This document shows, in pieces, positions 1-5,414 of a stretch of 6,447 bases of DNA. The stretch's first letter is position 1. Every line of letters starts with the position of its first letter. The stretch lies in contig JAGLEG010000055.1 of assembly GCA_023145185.1 (NCBI GenBank), positions 1 through 6,447 of the forward strand, written 5' to 3'. The notes beneath the pieces are model-generated. The model was given only the letters and a program-made list of their open reading frames with translations, had not been told where the DNA came from and ran no database searches. The position numbers were made by a program, and so were the translations under genes. Source of the stretch: Thermoplasmata archaeon. Its GTDB lineage: Archaea > Thermoplasmatota > Penumbrarchaeia > Penumbrarchaeales > Penumbrarchaeaceae.

Positions 1-22
1 CAGCGTATTAACTCATCAGCCT

Positions 23-41
23 GACGAATCTTGGATTCGTC
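23..41. repeat. Perfect 8-bp inverted repeat (hairpin)
   Basis: GACGAATC at 23-30 and GATTCGTC at 34-41 are exact reverse complements separated by TTG, so RNA from either strand could form an 8-bp stem with a 3-nt loop. No T-run follows directly, so it is not a standard intrinsic terminator. A near copy of the right arm, GATTCATC, lies at 72-79. It could be the 3' end structure of an upstream transcript, a protein-binding palindrome, or chance; the symmetry is visible but the role is unknown. Confidence 0.5.
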
Positions 42-49
42 TACGGCTT

Positions 50-104
50 GAATGTTTAAGAGATCAACACTGATTCATCTTAACATTCATGAAACCTTTT
101 TTTT
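50..104 (+). terminator. Candidate stem-loop followed by T8 tract
   Basis: GAATGTTTAAG at 50-60 can pair with CTTAACATTC at 79-88, a 10-bp stem with one bulged T and an 18-nt loop. Eight T residues follow at 97-104 and five more at 114-118. Archaeal termination depends mainly on T-rich tracts, so this could end a transcript entering from the left, whose gene would lie outside the window. The stem is AT-rich and its separation from the T tract (89-96) is longer than in bacterial intrinsic terminators. The T tract may instead be part of the promoter of the gene starting at 153. Confidence 0.3.
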
Positions 105-152
105 ACCCAACCGTTTTTCTATCAGGCCCCTATATCTCCCCGAGGAATCAAC

Positions 153-1268
153 ATGTACGATCCAAGGATGAGAAAACTGGCAGATGTTCTGATCAACTAT
201 TCGATAAAGCTCCAGAAAGGGGAGACCGTTTACATCGAGACCTTCGACATACCCATCGAGATGATCGAGGTCCTCGTGGACAAGGTGTACGAGGTTGGGG
301 GGATCCCCCTCGTCTCACAGAAGTTCGCCAAGGTGCTGAGAAAGCTCTACATGGGGTGCGATGAGGCCACGATGAAGGCCATCGGAGACGTGGAGATGAA
401 CAAGATGAAGAAGGCGGATGCCTACATCGGGCTGAGGGGGTCACACAACGTGACGGAGACCTCGGACGTCCCTGCCGACAAGATGGACCTTTTCAAGGAG
501 CATTGGTGGGGGCCGGTCCACATCAGGTGCAGGGTACCTGATACAAGATGGGTGGTGCTAAGGTGGCCCACGCCATCCATGTCCCAGCAGGCGCAGATGT
601 CCACCGAGGCGTTCGAGGAGTTCTACTTCAAGACGTGCACGCTTGACTACACGAAGATGTCCGTCGCCATGGAACCCCTCAAGAAACTGATGGAGAGGAC
701 CGACAAGGTGCGCCTTGTGGCACCCGGAACGGACCTGACCTTCTCCATTAAGGATATACCCGTGATCAAGTGCGACGGCGAGCTGAACATCCCCGACGGA
801 GAGGTGTTCACCGCACCCGTAAAGGATTCGATCAACGGCGTGTTGTCCTACAATACAACGACCCTCTACGAGGGCAAGGTGTTCTCCGACATAGTCTTCA
901 AGTTCAAAGACGGCAAGATAATCGAGGCCACCTCCAACAACTCGGAGGCCATGAACCGCATCCTCGACACCGACGAGGGGGGCAGATACGTGGGGGAGTT
1001 CGCGATCGGCGTCAATCCATACGTTACAAAGCCCATGCTGGATACTTTGTTCGACGAGAAGATAGCCGGGTCCATACATTTCACACCTGGCAACTCATAC
1101 GACGACGCACCCAACGGCAACAAGTCCAAGATACACTGGGATATCGTCCTCATCCAGACCCCGGAATGGGGCGGCGGCGAGATCTACTTCGACGACGTCC
1201 TGATCAGAAAGGACGGCCTCTTCCTCATCGACGAGCTCCTGGGCCTCAACCCCGATAGGCTCGCATAG
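153..1268 (+). CDS. M29-family metallo-aminopeptidase (AmpS/aminopeptidase T-like)
   Basis: A 371-residue cytosolic aminopeptidase of peptidase family M29 (COG2309), which removes N-terminal residues from peptides using two divalent metal ions. The N-terminus (DPRMRKLADVLINYS, residues 3-17) is the usual start of the family, which fixes the ATG; a GAGG element sits 7 nt upstream. The metal and active-site residues are all visible: E217 in NIPDGEVFTAP (residues 212-222), E282 in GEFAIGVNP, H309 in SIHFTPGNSY, Y316, and H328 and D330 in HWDIVL. The H-to-Y spacing of seven matches that known for the family. There is no signal peptide or membrane segment. It is the first gene of a three-gene + strand run, 39 bases before the ATP pyrophosphatase gene. 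The likely role is peptide recycling; substrate preference cannot be read from the sequence. The catalytic site looks complete, so I expect an active enzyme. Confidence 0.93.
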   Translation: MYDPRMRKLADVLINYSIKLQKGETVYIETFDIPIEMIEVLVDKVYEVGGIPLVSQKFAKVLRKLYMGCDEATMKAIGDVEMNKMKKADAYIGLRGSHNVTETSDVPADKMDLFKEHWWGPVHIRCRVPDTRWVVLRWPTPSMSQQAQMSTEAFEEFYFKTCTLDYTKMSVAMEPLKKLMERTDKVRLVAPGTDLTFSIKDIPVIKCDGELNIPDGEVFTAPVKDSINGVLSYNTTTLYEGKVFSDIVFKFKDGKIIEATSNNSEAMNRILDTDEGGRYVGEFAIGVNPYVTKPMLDTLFDEKIAGSIHFTPGNSYDDAPNGNKSKIHWDIVLIQTPEWGGGEIYFDDVLIRKDGLFLIDELLGLNPDRLA

Positions 1269-1279
1269 ATGACAAAGGC

Positions 1280-1286
1280 AATATAG
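1280..1286 (+). promoter_or_regulatory. Possible internal TATA box
   Basis: AATATAG lies in the 39-base gap between the aminopeptidase and ATP-pyrophosphatase genes, centred about 25 nt upstream of the ATG at 1308. No good Shine-Dalgarno motif sits at the right distance from that ATG. This would fit an internal promoter giving a leaderless transcript, but the element is short and unsupported by any other signal. Confidence 0.25.
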
Positions 1287-1307
1287 CAGGAATCCACTTG
1301 AAACCAT

Positions 1308-1985
1308 ATGCGGGTCCTGTGTCTCTTCAGCGGTGGGAAGGACTCCTGCTACGCCCTTCACAAGATGCTTACCTCCGGGTTCGACGTGGTTGCACTTCTT
1401 ACCATCAGGTCCAAGAATCCGGATTCGTGGTTGTACCAGGTCCCGGGAATGGAGATCTCACACCTGTTTGAGGAGCTGACAGGCATACCCGTGGAGATAT
1501 TCGATTCTCCGAAGGATCCGGACGATGAGGAGGGGGAGCTCTCCAGGATACTCAGGGTGCTGAGGTCGAAATACCACCTTGATGCGGTGTGCAGCGGGGC
1601 GTTCCTATCGGATTACCAGAGGATGCGTTTCACCAGCGCAGCGTATGATAACGAATTGATCTCCTACACTCCACTCTGGAGAAAGGATGGGCGGAGATAC
1701 ATGTCCGAGCTGATCGAGCAGGGCTTCTCCTACATCCTGCTCTCATACGCCTCCGCCGGGTTTTCACCTGACCTCCTTGGAAAGGAGGTGGATGGACCGC
1801 TCCTTGAAAAACTACTTGCGATCTCCGACAGGTGGGGGTCCCACCCTGCATTCGAGGGGGGGGAGGCGGAGACCCTGGTGATCAGGGCCCCATTGTACAG
1901 GGGATCGCTTGAGGTCTCCGGGAGGGTGGAGCAGGAAGGGGAGTACAACGCCAGGTTCATCGTAGAGGAGGCAAGGGTAACATGA
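1308..1985 (+). CDS. dph6: Dph6/COG2102-like PP-loop ATP pyrophosphatase
   Basis: A 225-residue member of the PP-loop ATP pyrophosphatase family that includes diphthine-ammonia ligase (Dph6). In archaea and eukaryotes Dph6 performs the last step of diphthamide synthesis on elongation factor 2, adenylating the diphthine carboxylate and replacing AMP with ammonia. The PP-loop SGGKDS is at residues 8-13 and binds ATP. The family signature SGAFLSDYQRMR is at residues 96-107, PLW at 122-124, and EGGEAETLV at 183-191. Two positions in the last block look unusual: PAFEGGEAET where relatives typically have a GEGGE(Y/F)ET form. The length suits the short archaeal subfamily, which lacks the extra domains of eukaryotic Dph6. 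The stop codon overlaps the next gene's start (ATGA), implying translational coupling. Family membership is firm; the exact substrate is an inference, since other COG2102 members may act on different acids. Confidence 0.85.
   Translation: MRVLCLFSGGKDSCYALHKMLTSGFDVVALLTIRSKNPDSWLYQVPGMEISHLFEELTGIPVEIFDSPKDPDDEEGELSRILRVLRSKYHLDAVCSGAFLSDYQRMRFTSAAYDNELISYTPLWRKDGRRYMSELIEQGFSYILLSYASAGFSPDLLGKEVDGPLLEKLLAISDRWGSHPAFEGGEAETLVIRAPLYRGSLEVSGRVEQEGEYNARFIVEEARVT
1967..1971 (+). promoter_or_regulatory. Shine-Dalgarno site of the amidohydrolase gene
   Basis: GGAGG, within a longer GAGGAGG at 1965-1971, lies 10 nt before the ATG at 1982 and inside the end of the preceding gene. It is the clearest ribosome binding site in the window and supports ATG 1982 as the start. 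It contrasts with the first genes of the other units, which lack such a site. Confidence 0.6.
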
Positions 1986-3271
1986 CCGAACCCACGTTTA
2001 TTGAAAATGCAAGATTCGCGCTCACAATGGACAGGGACCACAGGGTACAGGAGAACTGCTCCCTGAGGGTGGAGGGGGGAACGATCGCTGATATCGGCCA
2101 GGGGATCAAAAAGGTGAGGGGCGATGAGGTCGTGGACGCTCGAGGGTGTATCCTCATGCCCGGCCTGGTAAACTCCCACACCCACTCTTCAATGGTGGCG
2201 CTGAGGGGTCTGAATGACGATGCGCCTCTGGAGGAGTGGCTCGGCTCGATGTGGAAGATGGAGGGGAAGCTCACAGGCGAGGTGGCGGAACTCGCTTCGG
2301 AGTGGGCGTTCCTGGAGATGATCTGCTCGGGGACCACGTCGTGCATGGACATGTACGAGGCGTGGGAGGCGGCGAAGGCGGCAAAGAGGGTGGGTATCAG
2401 GATGGCCAACGGGCCCGCGATAATATCGATTTTCGGCCCCCCGTCCGACAGGCTTGCGGATGCGGAGAGGTTCATATCCGAATTCGACGGGGACGATCTC
2501 ATCACTCCAATTGTAAACCTCCACTCCATCTATACCAACGACGAGGATACCATCCGTAAAGCTGCCGACCTCTCCATCGAGAAGAACGTGATCCTCCACG
2601 CACACGGTGCGGAGACCAGAAAGGAGATCTTCGATAACAGGAACAGAACGGGAAGATTGGCAGTGGAGGAACTGGACCACTGCGGGGCGCTGCATGATAG
2701 AACGGCGATAGCACATCTGGGTTGGGCATCCTCGTGGGAGTTCAACAGGATGGTCGAGAAGGGGGCCAGTGCCGTGCACTGCCCCACGTCGAACCAGAAA
2801 CTGGGGACCGGGGGTTTCTTTCCATATCGGGACCTCAAGGAGAAGGGGATGACCATAGGCCTTGGAACGGACGGTGCCGCGTCCAACAACTCGCTGGACA
2901 TGTTCCGCGAGATGAGGTCCATGGCCCTTATCCAGAAGATGCAGTACTGGGACCCCACGGCGGGAACGGCCCGGGACGCCCTTACCTGCGCTGTGAAGGG
3001 GGGAAATGAGATCCTGGGGTTAAACGGGGGGACGCTTGAGAAGGGGAGCAACGCCGATGTGGTTCTGATGAGGATCGATCCGACCATCATGCCCCTTGGA
3101 AAGGAGAAACTGGAGTCCGCTCTTGTGTACTCCGCTACCGGCGCCCTTGTAAGGGGGACGATGGTGAACGGCGAATGGGCCTTTATCGACGGCCGTCTCG
3201 GGGGAGGCGGCTCCTGTTCCCAACGGCTCGAGGAGATCATAGATCGGGTCAGCGACGAGCTCTTCACCTGA
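1982..3271 (+). CDS. Amidohydrolase, MTA/SAH/5'-deoxyadenosine deaminase type
   Basis: A 429-residue metal-dependent hydrolase of the amidohydrolase superfamily, closest by motif to the MtaD/DadD group, which deaminates 5'-methylthioadenosine, S-adenosylhomocysteine or 5'-deoxyadenosine to the inosine analogue plus ammonia. The first metal pair H66/H68 is in PGLVNSHTH, followed by the typical LNDDAPLEEWL (residues 77-87). H181 lies in NLHSIYT. The metal ligand H208 and catalytic E211 are in HAHGAETRKE (206-215). H245 is in AHLGW, HCPTSNQKL is at 266-274, and the catalytic metal ligand D297 is in GTDGAASNNSLDMF. All core residues are present, so it should be active. HAHGAET and AHLGW differ from the common HIHLSET and AHCVH forms, so substrate specificity is uncertain. 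It overlaps the preceding gene by 4 bases. A role in clearing SAH or related nucleosides is likely; another aminopurine substrate is possible. Confidence 0.88.
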   Translation: MTEPTFIENARFALTMDRDHRVQENCSLRVEGGTIADIGQGIKKVRGDEVVDARGCILMPGLVNSHTHSSMVALRGLNDDAPLEEWLGSMWKMEGKLTGEVAELASEWAFLEMICSGTTSCMDMYEAWEAAKAAKRVGIRMANGPAIISIFGPPSDRLADAERFISEFDGDDLITPIVNLHSIYTNDEDTIRKAADLSIEKNVILHAHGAETRKEIFDNRNRTGRLAVEELDHCGALHDRTAIAHLGWASSWEFNRMVEKGASAVHCPTSNQKLGTGGFFPYRDLKEKGMTIGLGTDGAASNNSLDMFREMRSMALIQKMQYWDPTAGTARDALTCAVKGGNEILGLNGGTLEKGSNADVVLMRIDPTIMPLGKEKLESALVYSATGALVRGTMVNGEWAFIDGRLGGGGSCSQRLEEIIDRVSDELFT

Positions 3272-3286
3272 TCGAATAGGGCATTC

Positions 3287-3724
3287 TCATTCGGCCTCAT
3301 CATGTCCGGAGATCGCCTGTTCGTACTCTTGATGACATTTTAACAGGTCCTTGGACAGCCTGGTGATGTCCTTGAAACCCATCCAGCTCTCAACGTGTTC
3401 CCCGTAGTGGAGCAGTATCATCTTCGGGATGCTCCTCACCCTGAACCTGCTCGCAAGCTCCTTCTGCCTCTCAACGTCCACCGTGCCCACGACGACCTTG
3501 CCGGTGAGCTCCTTCCCAAGCCACTTGATCTTGGGTTTCATGTGCTGGCAGGGCGCACACCAGTCCGCGTGGAACTCCAGCAGGAGAAACGGATACTTGC
3601 TGGCGGCCTTGTCGAAATCCTTCCCCTTGAGTACTATCACCTTCGTGGGGTACTCGCTCCCGGGCAAAGGGTCCCTGTCGGTTCTCGGCTTGAAGCTCTT
3701 CTTGAAGATATCGAGGATTCCCAT
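3287..3724 (-). CDS. Thioredoxin-fold protein with WCAPC active site
   Basis: A 145-residue cytosolic thioredoxin-like protein. The strand FLLLEFHADWC (46-56) leads into the redox motif C56-A-P-C59, and the cis-proline before the substrate loop is P100 in SIPKM. The central Val-rich strand (VVVGTVDVE, 77-85) and the C-terminal helix (120-137) complete the fold. It should reduce disulfides in target proteins, with electrons from a thioredoxin-reductase-type partner not present here. The CAPC motif replaces the classic CGPC, which usually shifts redox potential. Residues 1-27 are an extension before the domain, starting with MGILDIFKKSF, which could form a short amphipathic helix. A start at 3781 would add 19 residues across the promoter region and is disfavoured; ATG 3724 has a TATA-like box about 28 nt upstream. 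The gene converges with the amidohydrolase gene, with 15 bases between the stops. Confidence 0.9.
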   Translation of the reverse strand: MGILDIFKKSFKPRTDRDPLPGSEYPTKVIVLKGKDFDKAASKYPFLLLEFHADWCAPCQHMKPKIKWLGKELTGKVVVGTVDVERQKELASRFRVRSIPKMILLHYGEHVESWMGFKDITRLSKDLLKCHQEYEQAISGHDEAE

Positions 3725-3737
3725 GGATGGAAATGAT

Positions 3738-3786
3738 ACCTGATGTGATATTAAAATGGCCCCCCACATGTCAGGCCTCATCAGGT
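3738..3786. repeat. 8-bp inverted repeat between divergent promoters
   Basis: ACCTGATG at 3738-3745 is the exact reverse complement of CATCAGGT at 3779-3786, with 33 bp between them. The left arm lies between the thioredoxin TATA box and its start; the right arm abuts the TATA box of the divergent gene. A dimeric regulator binding both half-sites could affect both promoters. The arms are widely spaced and may be chance. Confidence 0.3.
3748..3757 (-). promoter_or_regulatory. TATA box of the thioredoxin gene
   Basis: Read on the - strand this is ATTTTAATAT, centred about 28 nt upstream of the ATG at 3724. No Shine-Dalgarno motif precedes that ATG. The distance fits an archaeal promoter with a leaderless or nearly leaderless transcript. 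Confidence 0.5.
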
Positions 3787-3793
3787 TTATTAT
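3786..3793 (+). promoter_or_regulatory. TATA box of the unknown 167-residue gene
   Basis: TTTATTAT is centred about 26 nt upstream of the ATG at 3816, which has no Shine-Dalgarno motif. It supports 3816 as the start over the in-frame ATGs at 3756 and 3768, which lie upstream of this element. Confidence 0.5.
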
Positions 3794-3815
3794 CCAGGCA
3801 ACCTATTGCCAAACG

Positions 3816-4319
3816 ATGGGATCGATACTATCGATCTTCTCTGGAAAGAAAATAGAGGAGGTCAAGACGGGGGCAACTTACATCCTCAGGACGGAGAAGG
3901 GGCGGTGCAGGATAGAGAGGAGGCCGGACGATAACTGCTATTTCTACGATGAGAACGGGGCGGAGTGGTGCCTTTTCGGACTGATCCAGAAGAAGTTCAA
4001 GATCGAAGGCATGATCATGAGCATCATCAAGAAGAAGCTCAGGAACGAGCGTTTCATGGACAAGACCATAGAGATGGTCGAGTACGATTTCAACCTTGTG
4101 AAGATGTCTCCGCAGGGGAAGCGCAAGGCGATATGGAAGGTCATAGAGGAGCCGGACCTCGATGTGGTTAAGTTCGCATCTCTGATCCGGTTCGCGCCGG
4201 TCCCTGATGGTGAGGTACTTGAGGGTAAGAGCAAGATCGCGATCCTGGTACGCAAGAAAGACGGCCACGTCATGCAGAGTGCGCCGATCCTCGAAGTTGA
4301 GAAGGAAAGGGACGTCTGA
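3816..4319 (+). CDS. Unrecognised 167-residue protein
   Basis: I do not recognise this family. The N-terminus MGSILSIFSGKK is a short amphipathic stretch resembling that of the divergently transcribed thioredoxin. Residues 21-52 look like paired beta strands (TYILRTEKGRCRIE, then CYFYDENGAEW with a DENG turn), followed by a Lys-rich segment with hydrophobic patches (58-75) and a helix-strand region to about residue 125. A final hairpin, AILVRKKDGHVM (142-153), precedes a charged tail. There is no signal peptide or clear membrane span, and cysteines are only C31, C41 and C52. The D-x-N-G turn between strands is loosely reminiscent of LURP-one/tubby-like folds, but that is weak. The coding status is well supported: a long intact frame with base usage like its neighbours and a well-placed TATA box. 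It shares its promoter region with thioredoxin, which may mean linked expression. Confidence 0.75.
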   Translation: MGSILSIFSGKKIEEVKTGATYILRTEKGRCRIERRPDDNCYFYDENGAEWCLFGLIQKKFKIEGMIMSIIKKKLRNERFMDKTIEMVEYDFNLVKMSPQGKRKAIWKVIEEPDLDVVKFASLIRFAPVPDGEVLEGKSKIAILVRKKDGHVMQSAPILEVEKERDV

Positions 4320-4335
4320 TATCCTCTCCAAAAGG

Positions 4336-4348
4336 TATTTTTACATAT
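4336..4348 (+). promoter_or_regulatory. TATA box of the lipoprotein gene
   Basis: TATTTTTACATAT lies in the 49-base gap after the unknown gene. The TATTTTTA part is centred about 29 nt upstream of the ATG at 4369. This suggests separate transcription of the lipoprotein gene. Confidence 0.45.
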
Positions 4349-4368
4349 CGTCACCATCTCAATCCGGG

Positions 4369-5337
4369 ATGATGTATATGCGGAACGCCCTGTTTGTTCT
4401 ACTGTTGATAATGCCTTTGCTGCTGTGCGGATGCTTCGAGGGGGATGAAGGCAAGGAGGAGTTGTCCCACCCTGATATCGACCGCAGGACGATGATCCCC
4501 TCGGATGCGGTGAAGATCACACCTGATACCGACCTGTATCCCCCTATCCTCCATTCCGACCTCTACGAGGACCCGGTACCCATGGATGCTTTCATAAACA
4601 CGGCGGGTGGGGAGGATTCTCCCTTCATCCTCCCTGACGGCCAGACCTTCTACTTCTTCTTCACACCCGACGTGAACGTACGTCCGGAAGAGCAGGTAAG
4701 CGATGAGGTGACCGGCTTATACATGGCAAGAAAGAACGGCAGCGGGTGGACGGAGCCGGAGAGAGTCTGGCTTCAGGACCCAGGTAAACTTGCCCTGGAC
4801 GGGGCCGCCTACGTCGACGATGACGAGATCTGGTTCGCATCGGCCAGGGAAGGGTACACGGGCGTGAACCTGTTCCTTGCTGATCCTTCAGCGGAAGGGT
4901 GGGAGAACTGGAGGTTCTCGGGAGACCAGCTCAAGGAATATGAGGCGGGAGAGATGCACCTTGACGGGGGCATGATGTACTTCCATTCGGGCAGAGATGG
5001 CGGGAGCGGTGATTATGATATCTGGACCACGACGAGGGACGGGGATTCCTGGAGCGACCCGGTGAACATCGAAGAGGTCAATACCGCAGGTATGGATGGA
5101 TTTCCGTACATCTCCAAGGATGGAATGGAGATGTGGTTCACAAGGACATACATGGGGTCGCCTGCGATCTTCATGTCGGAGAAGGTGGACGCCACCTGGC
5201 AGGAGCCGATCTTGATGCTGTCCCAGTTCGCAGGGGAGCCCACGCTTGACGATGACGGCAACATCTACTTCGCACACCACTACTTCGAGGACGGCGTCAT
5301 GCTCGAGGCGGACCTCTACGTCGCCTACAGGAAATGA
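4369..5337 (+). CDS. Secreted lipoprotein with PD40/WD40-like beta-propeller repeats
   Basis: A 322-residue exported protein. Residues 4-22 form a lipoprotein signal peptide: M-R-N, a hydrophobic core, then LCGC, where C22 would be lipid-modified and anchor the protein to the outer face of the membrane. The mature part carries repeated propeller-blade motifs. NTAG followed by a P-[FY]-I-x-x-DG segment occurs at 77-91 and again at 239-252. The W-[TSQ]-[ED]-P signature occurs three times (GWTEP 126-130, SWSDP 227-231, TWQEP 276-280). Acidic DIWTTTRDG and LDDDGNIYF-type strands fill the rest. These are typical of PD40 (TolB-like) propellers, which usually mediate binding rather than catalysis; the ligand is unknown. 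There are start options at 4369, 4372 and 4378, all keeping the signal peptide; 4369 or 4372 fits the TATA distance. The frame is open upstream to 4207, but that part overlaps the preceding gene and lacks a signal peptide at its front. Confidence 0.82.
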   Translation: MMYMRNALFVLLLIMPLLLCGCFEGDEGKEELSHPDIDRRTMIPSDAVKITPDTDLYPPILHSDLYEDPVPMDAFINTAGGEDSPFILPDGQTFYFFFTPDVNVRPEEQVSDEVTGLYMARKNGSGWTEPERVWLQDPGKLALDGAAYVDDDEIWFASAREGYTGVNLFLADPSAEGWENWRFSGDQLKEYEAGEMHLDGGMMYFHSGRDGGSGDYDIWTTTRDGDSWSDPVNIEEVNTAGMDGFPYISKDGMEMWFTRTYMGSPAIFMSEKVDATWQEPILMLSQFAGEPTLDDDGNIYFAHHYFEDGVMLEADLYVAYRK

Positions 5338-5377
5338 TCCATTGAAAGGGTAGTACCGGACAATGTCGGGATAGGGG

Positions 5378-5384
5378 TTAATAA
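5378..5384 (+). promoter_or_regulatory. TATA box of the epimerase gene
   Basis: TTAATAA is centred about 30 nt upstream of the GTG at 5411. It is flanked by a small inverted repeat, GGATAG at 5369-5374 and CTATCC at 5390-5395, which may be chance. The 73-base gap holds no other evident signal. Confidence 0.4.
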
Positions 5385-5407
5385 GCGATCTATCCATCCC
5401 ATCCACC

Positions 5408-5414
5408 GGAGTGA
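5408..5414 (+). promoter_or_regulatory. Possible Shine-Dalgarno for an alternative TTG start
   Basis: GGAGTGA resembles the archaeal anti-SD complement GGAGGTGA and ends 5 nt before TTG 5420. If used, translation would begin at 5420 with MRYFITG, three residues shorter than the GTG start that overlaps this motif. Confidence 0.35.

Larger units (their letters stand above)
1..152. other. Non-coding region upstream of the aminopeptidase
   Basis: No convincing gene lies here. The region is clearly more AT-rich than the coding sequence that follows. Short open tails in frame 1 (stop at 22-24) and frame 2 (stop at 71-73) could be the end of an upstream gene, but neither is long enough to judge. 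The region holds two inverted repeats and T tracts at 97-104 and 114-118. A GAGG element at 142-145 precedes the ATG at 153 by 7 nt and is a plausible ribosome binding site. A TATA-like element for the downstream operon is not clear; the T-rich segment near 113-122 is the best candidate, with the T8 tract as the alternative. Confidence 0.6.

Noticed and set aside
1..73. Possible tail of an upstream protein, or a tRNA fragment, at the left edge
   Set aside because: The open frames are too short (7 and 23 codons) to assess, and the 23-41 hairpin does not fit a tRNA T-arm or acceptor stem.
558..1079. 173-codon open frame on the - strand inside the aminopeptidase gene
   Set aside because: It is antisense to a gene with a complete set of M29 catalytic residues, has no recognisable motif, and is explained by the codon bias of the + strand gene.
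1957..3303. Long - strand open frames (190, 196 and 257 codons) opposite the amidohydrolase
   Set aside because: The + strand protein has all superfamily motifs; the antisense translations are low-complexity Ser/Pro/Arg-rich and lack domain signatures.
3725..3781. 19-residue N-terminal extension of the thioredoxin
   Set aside because: It would start upstream of the likely TATA box at 3748-3757, and MGILDIF at 3724 is a natural protein start.
4207..4368. 54-codon upstream extension of the lipoprotein frame
   Set aside because: It overlaps the end of the preceding gene, is Arg/Ser-rich as expected from an out-of-frame reading, and would bury the lipoprotein signal peptide internally.
5369..5395. 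GGATAG/CTATCC inverted repeat flanking the epimerase TATA box
   Set aside because: Six-base arms with a 15-base spacer are expected often by chance; noted with the promoter but not called as an operator.
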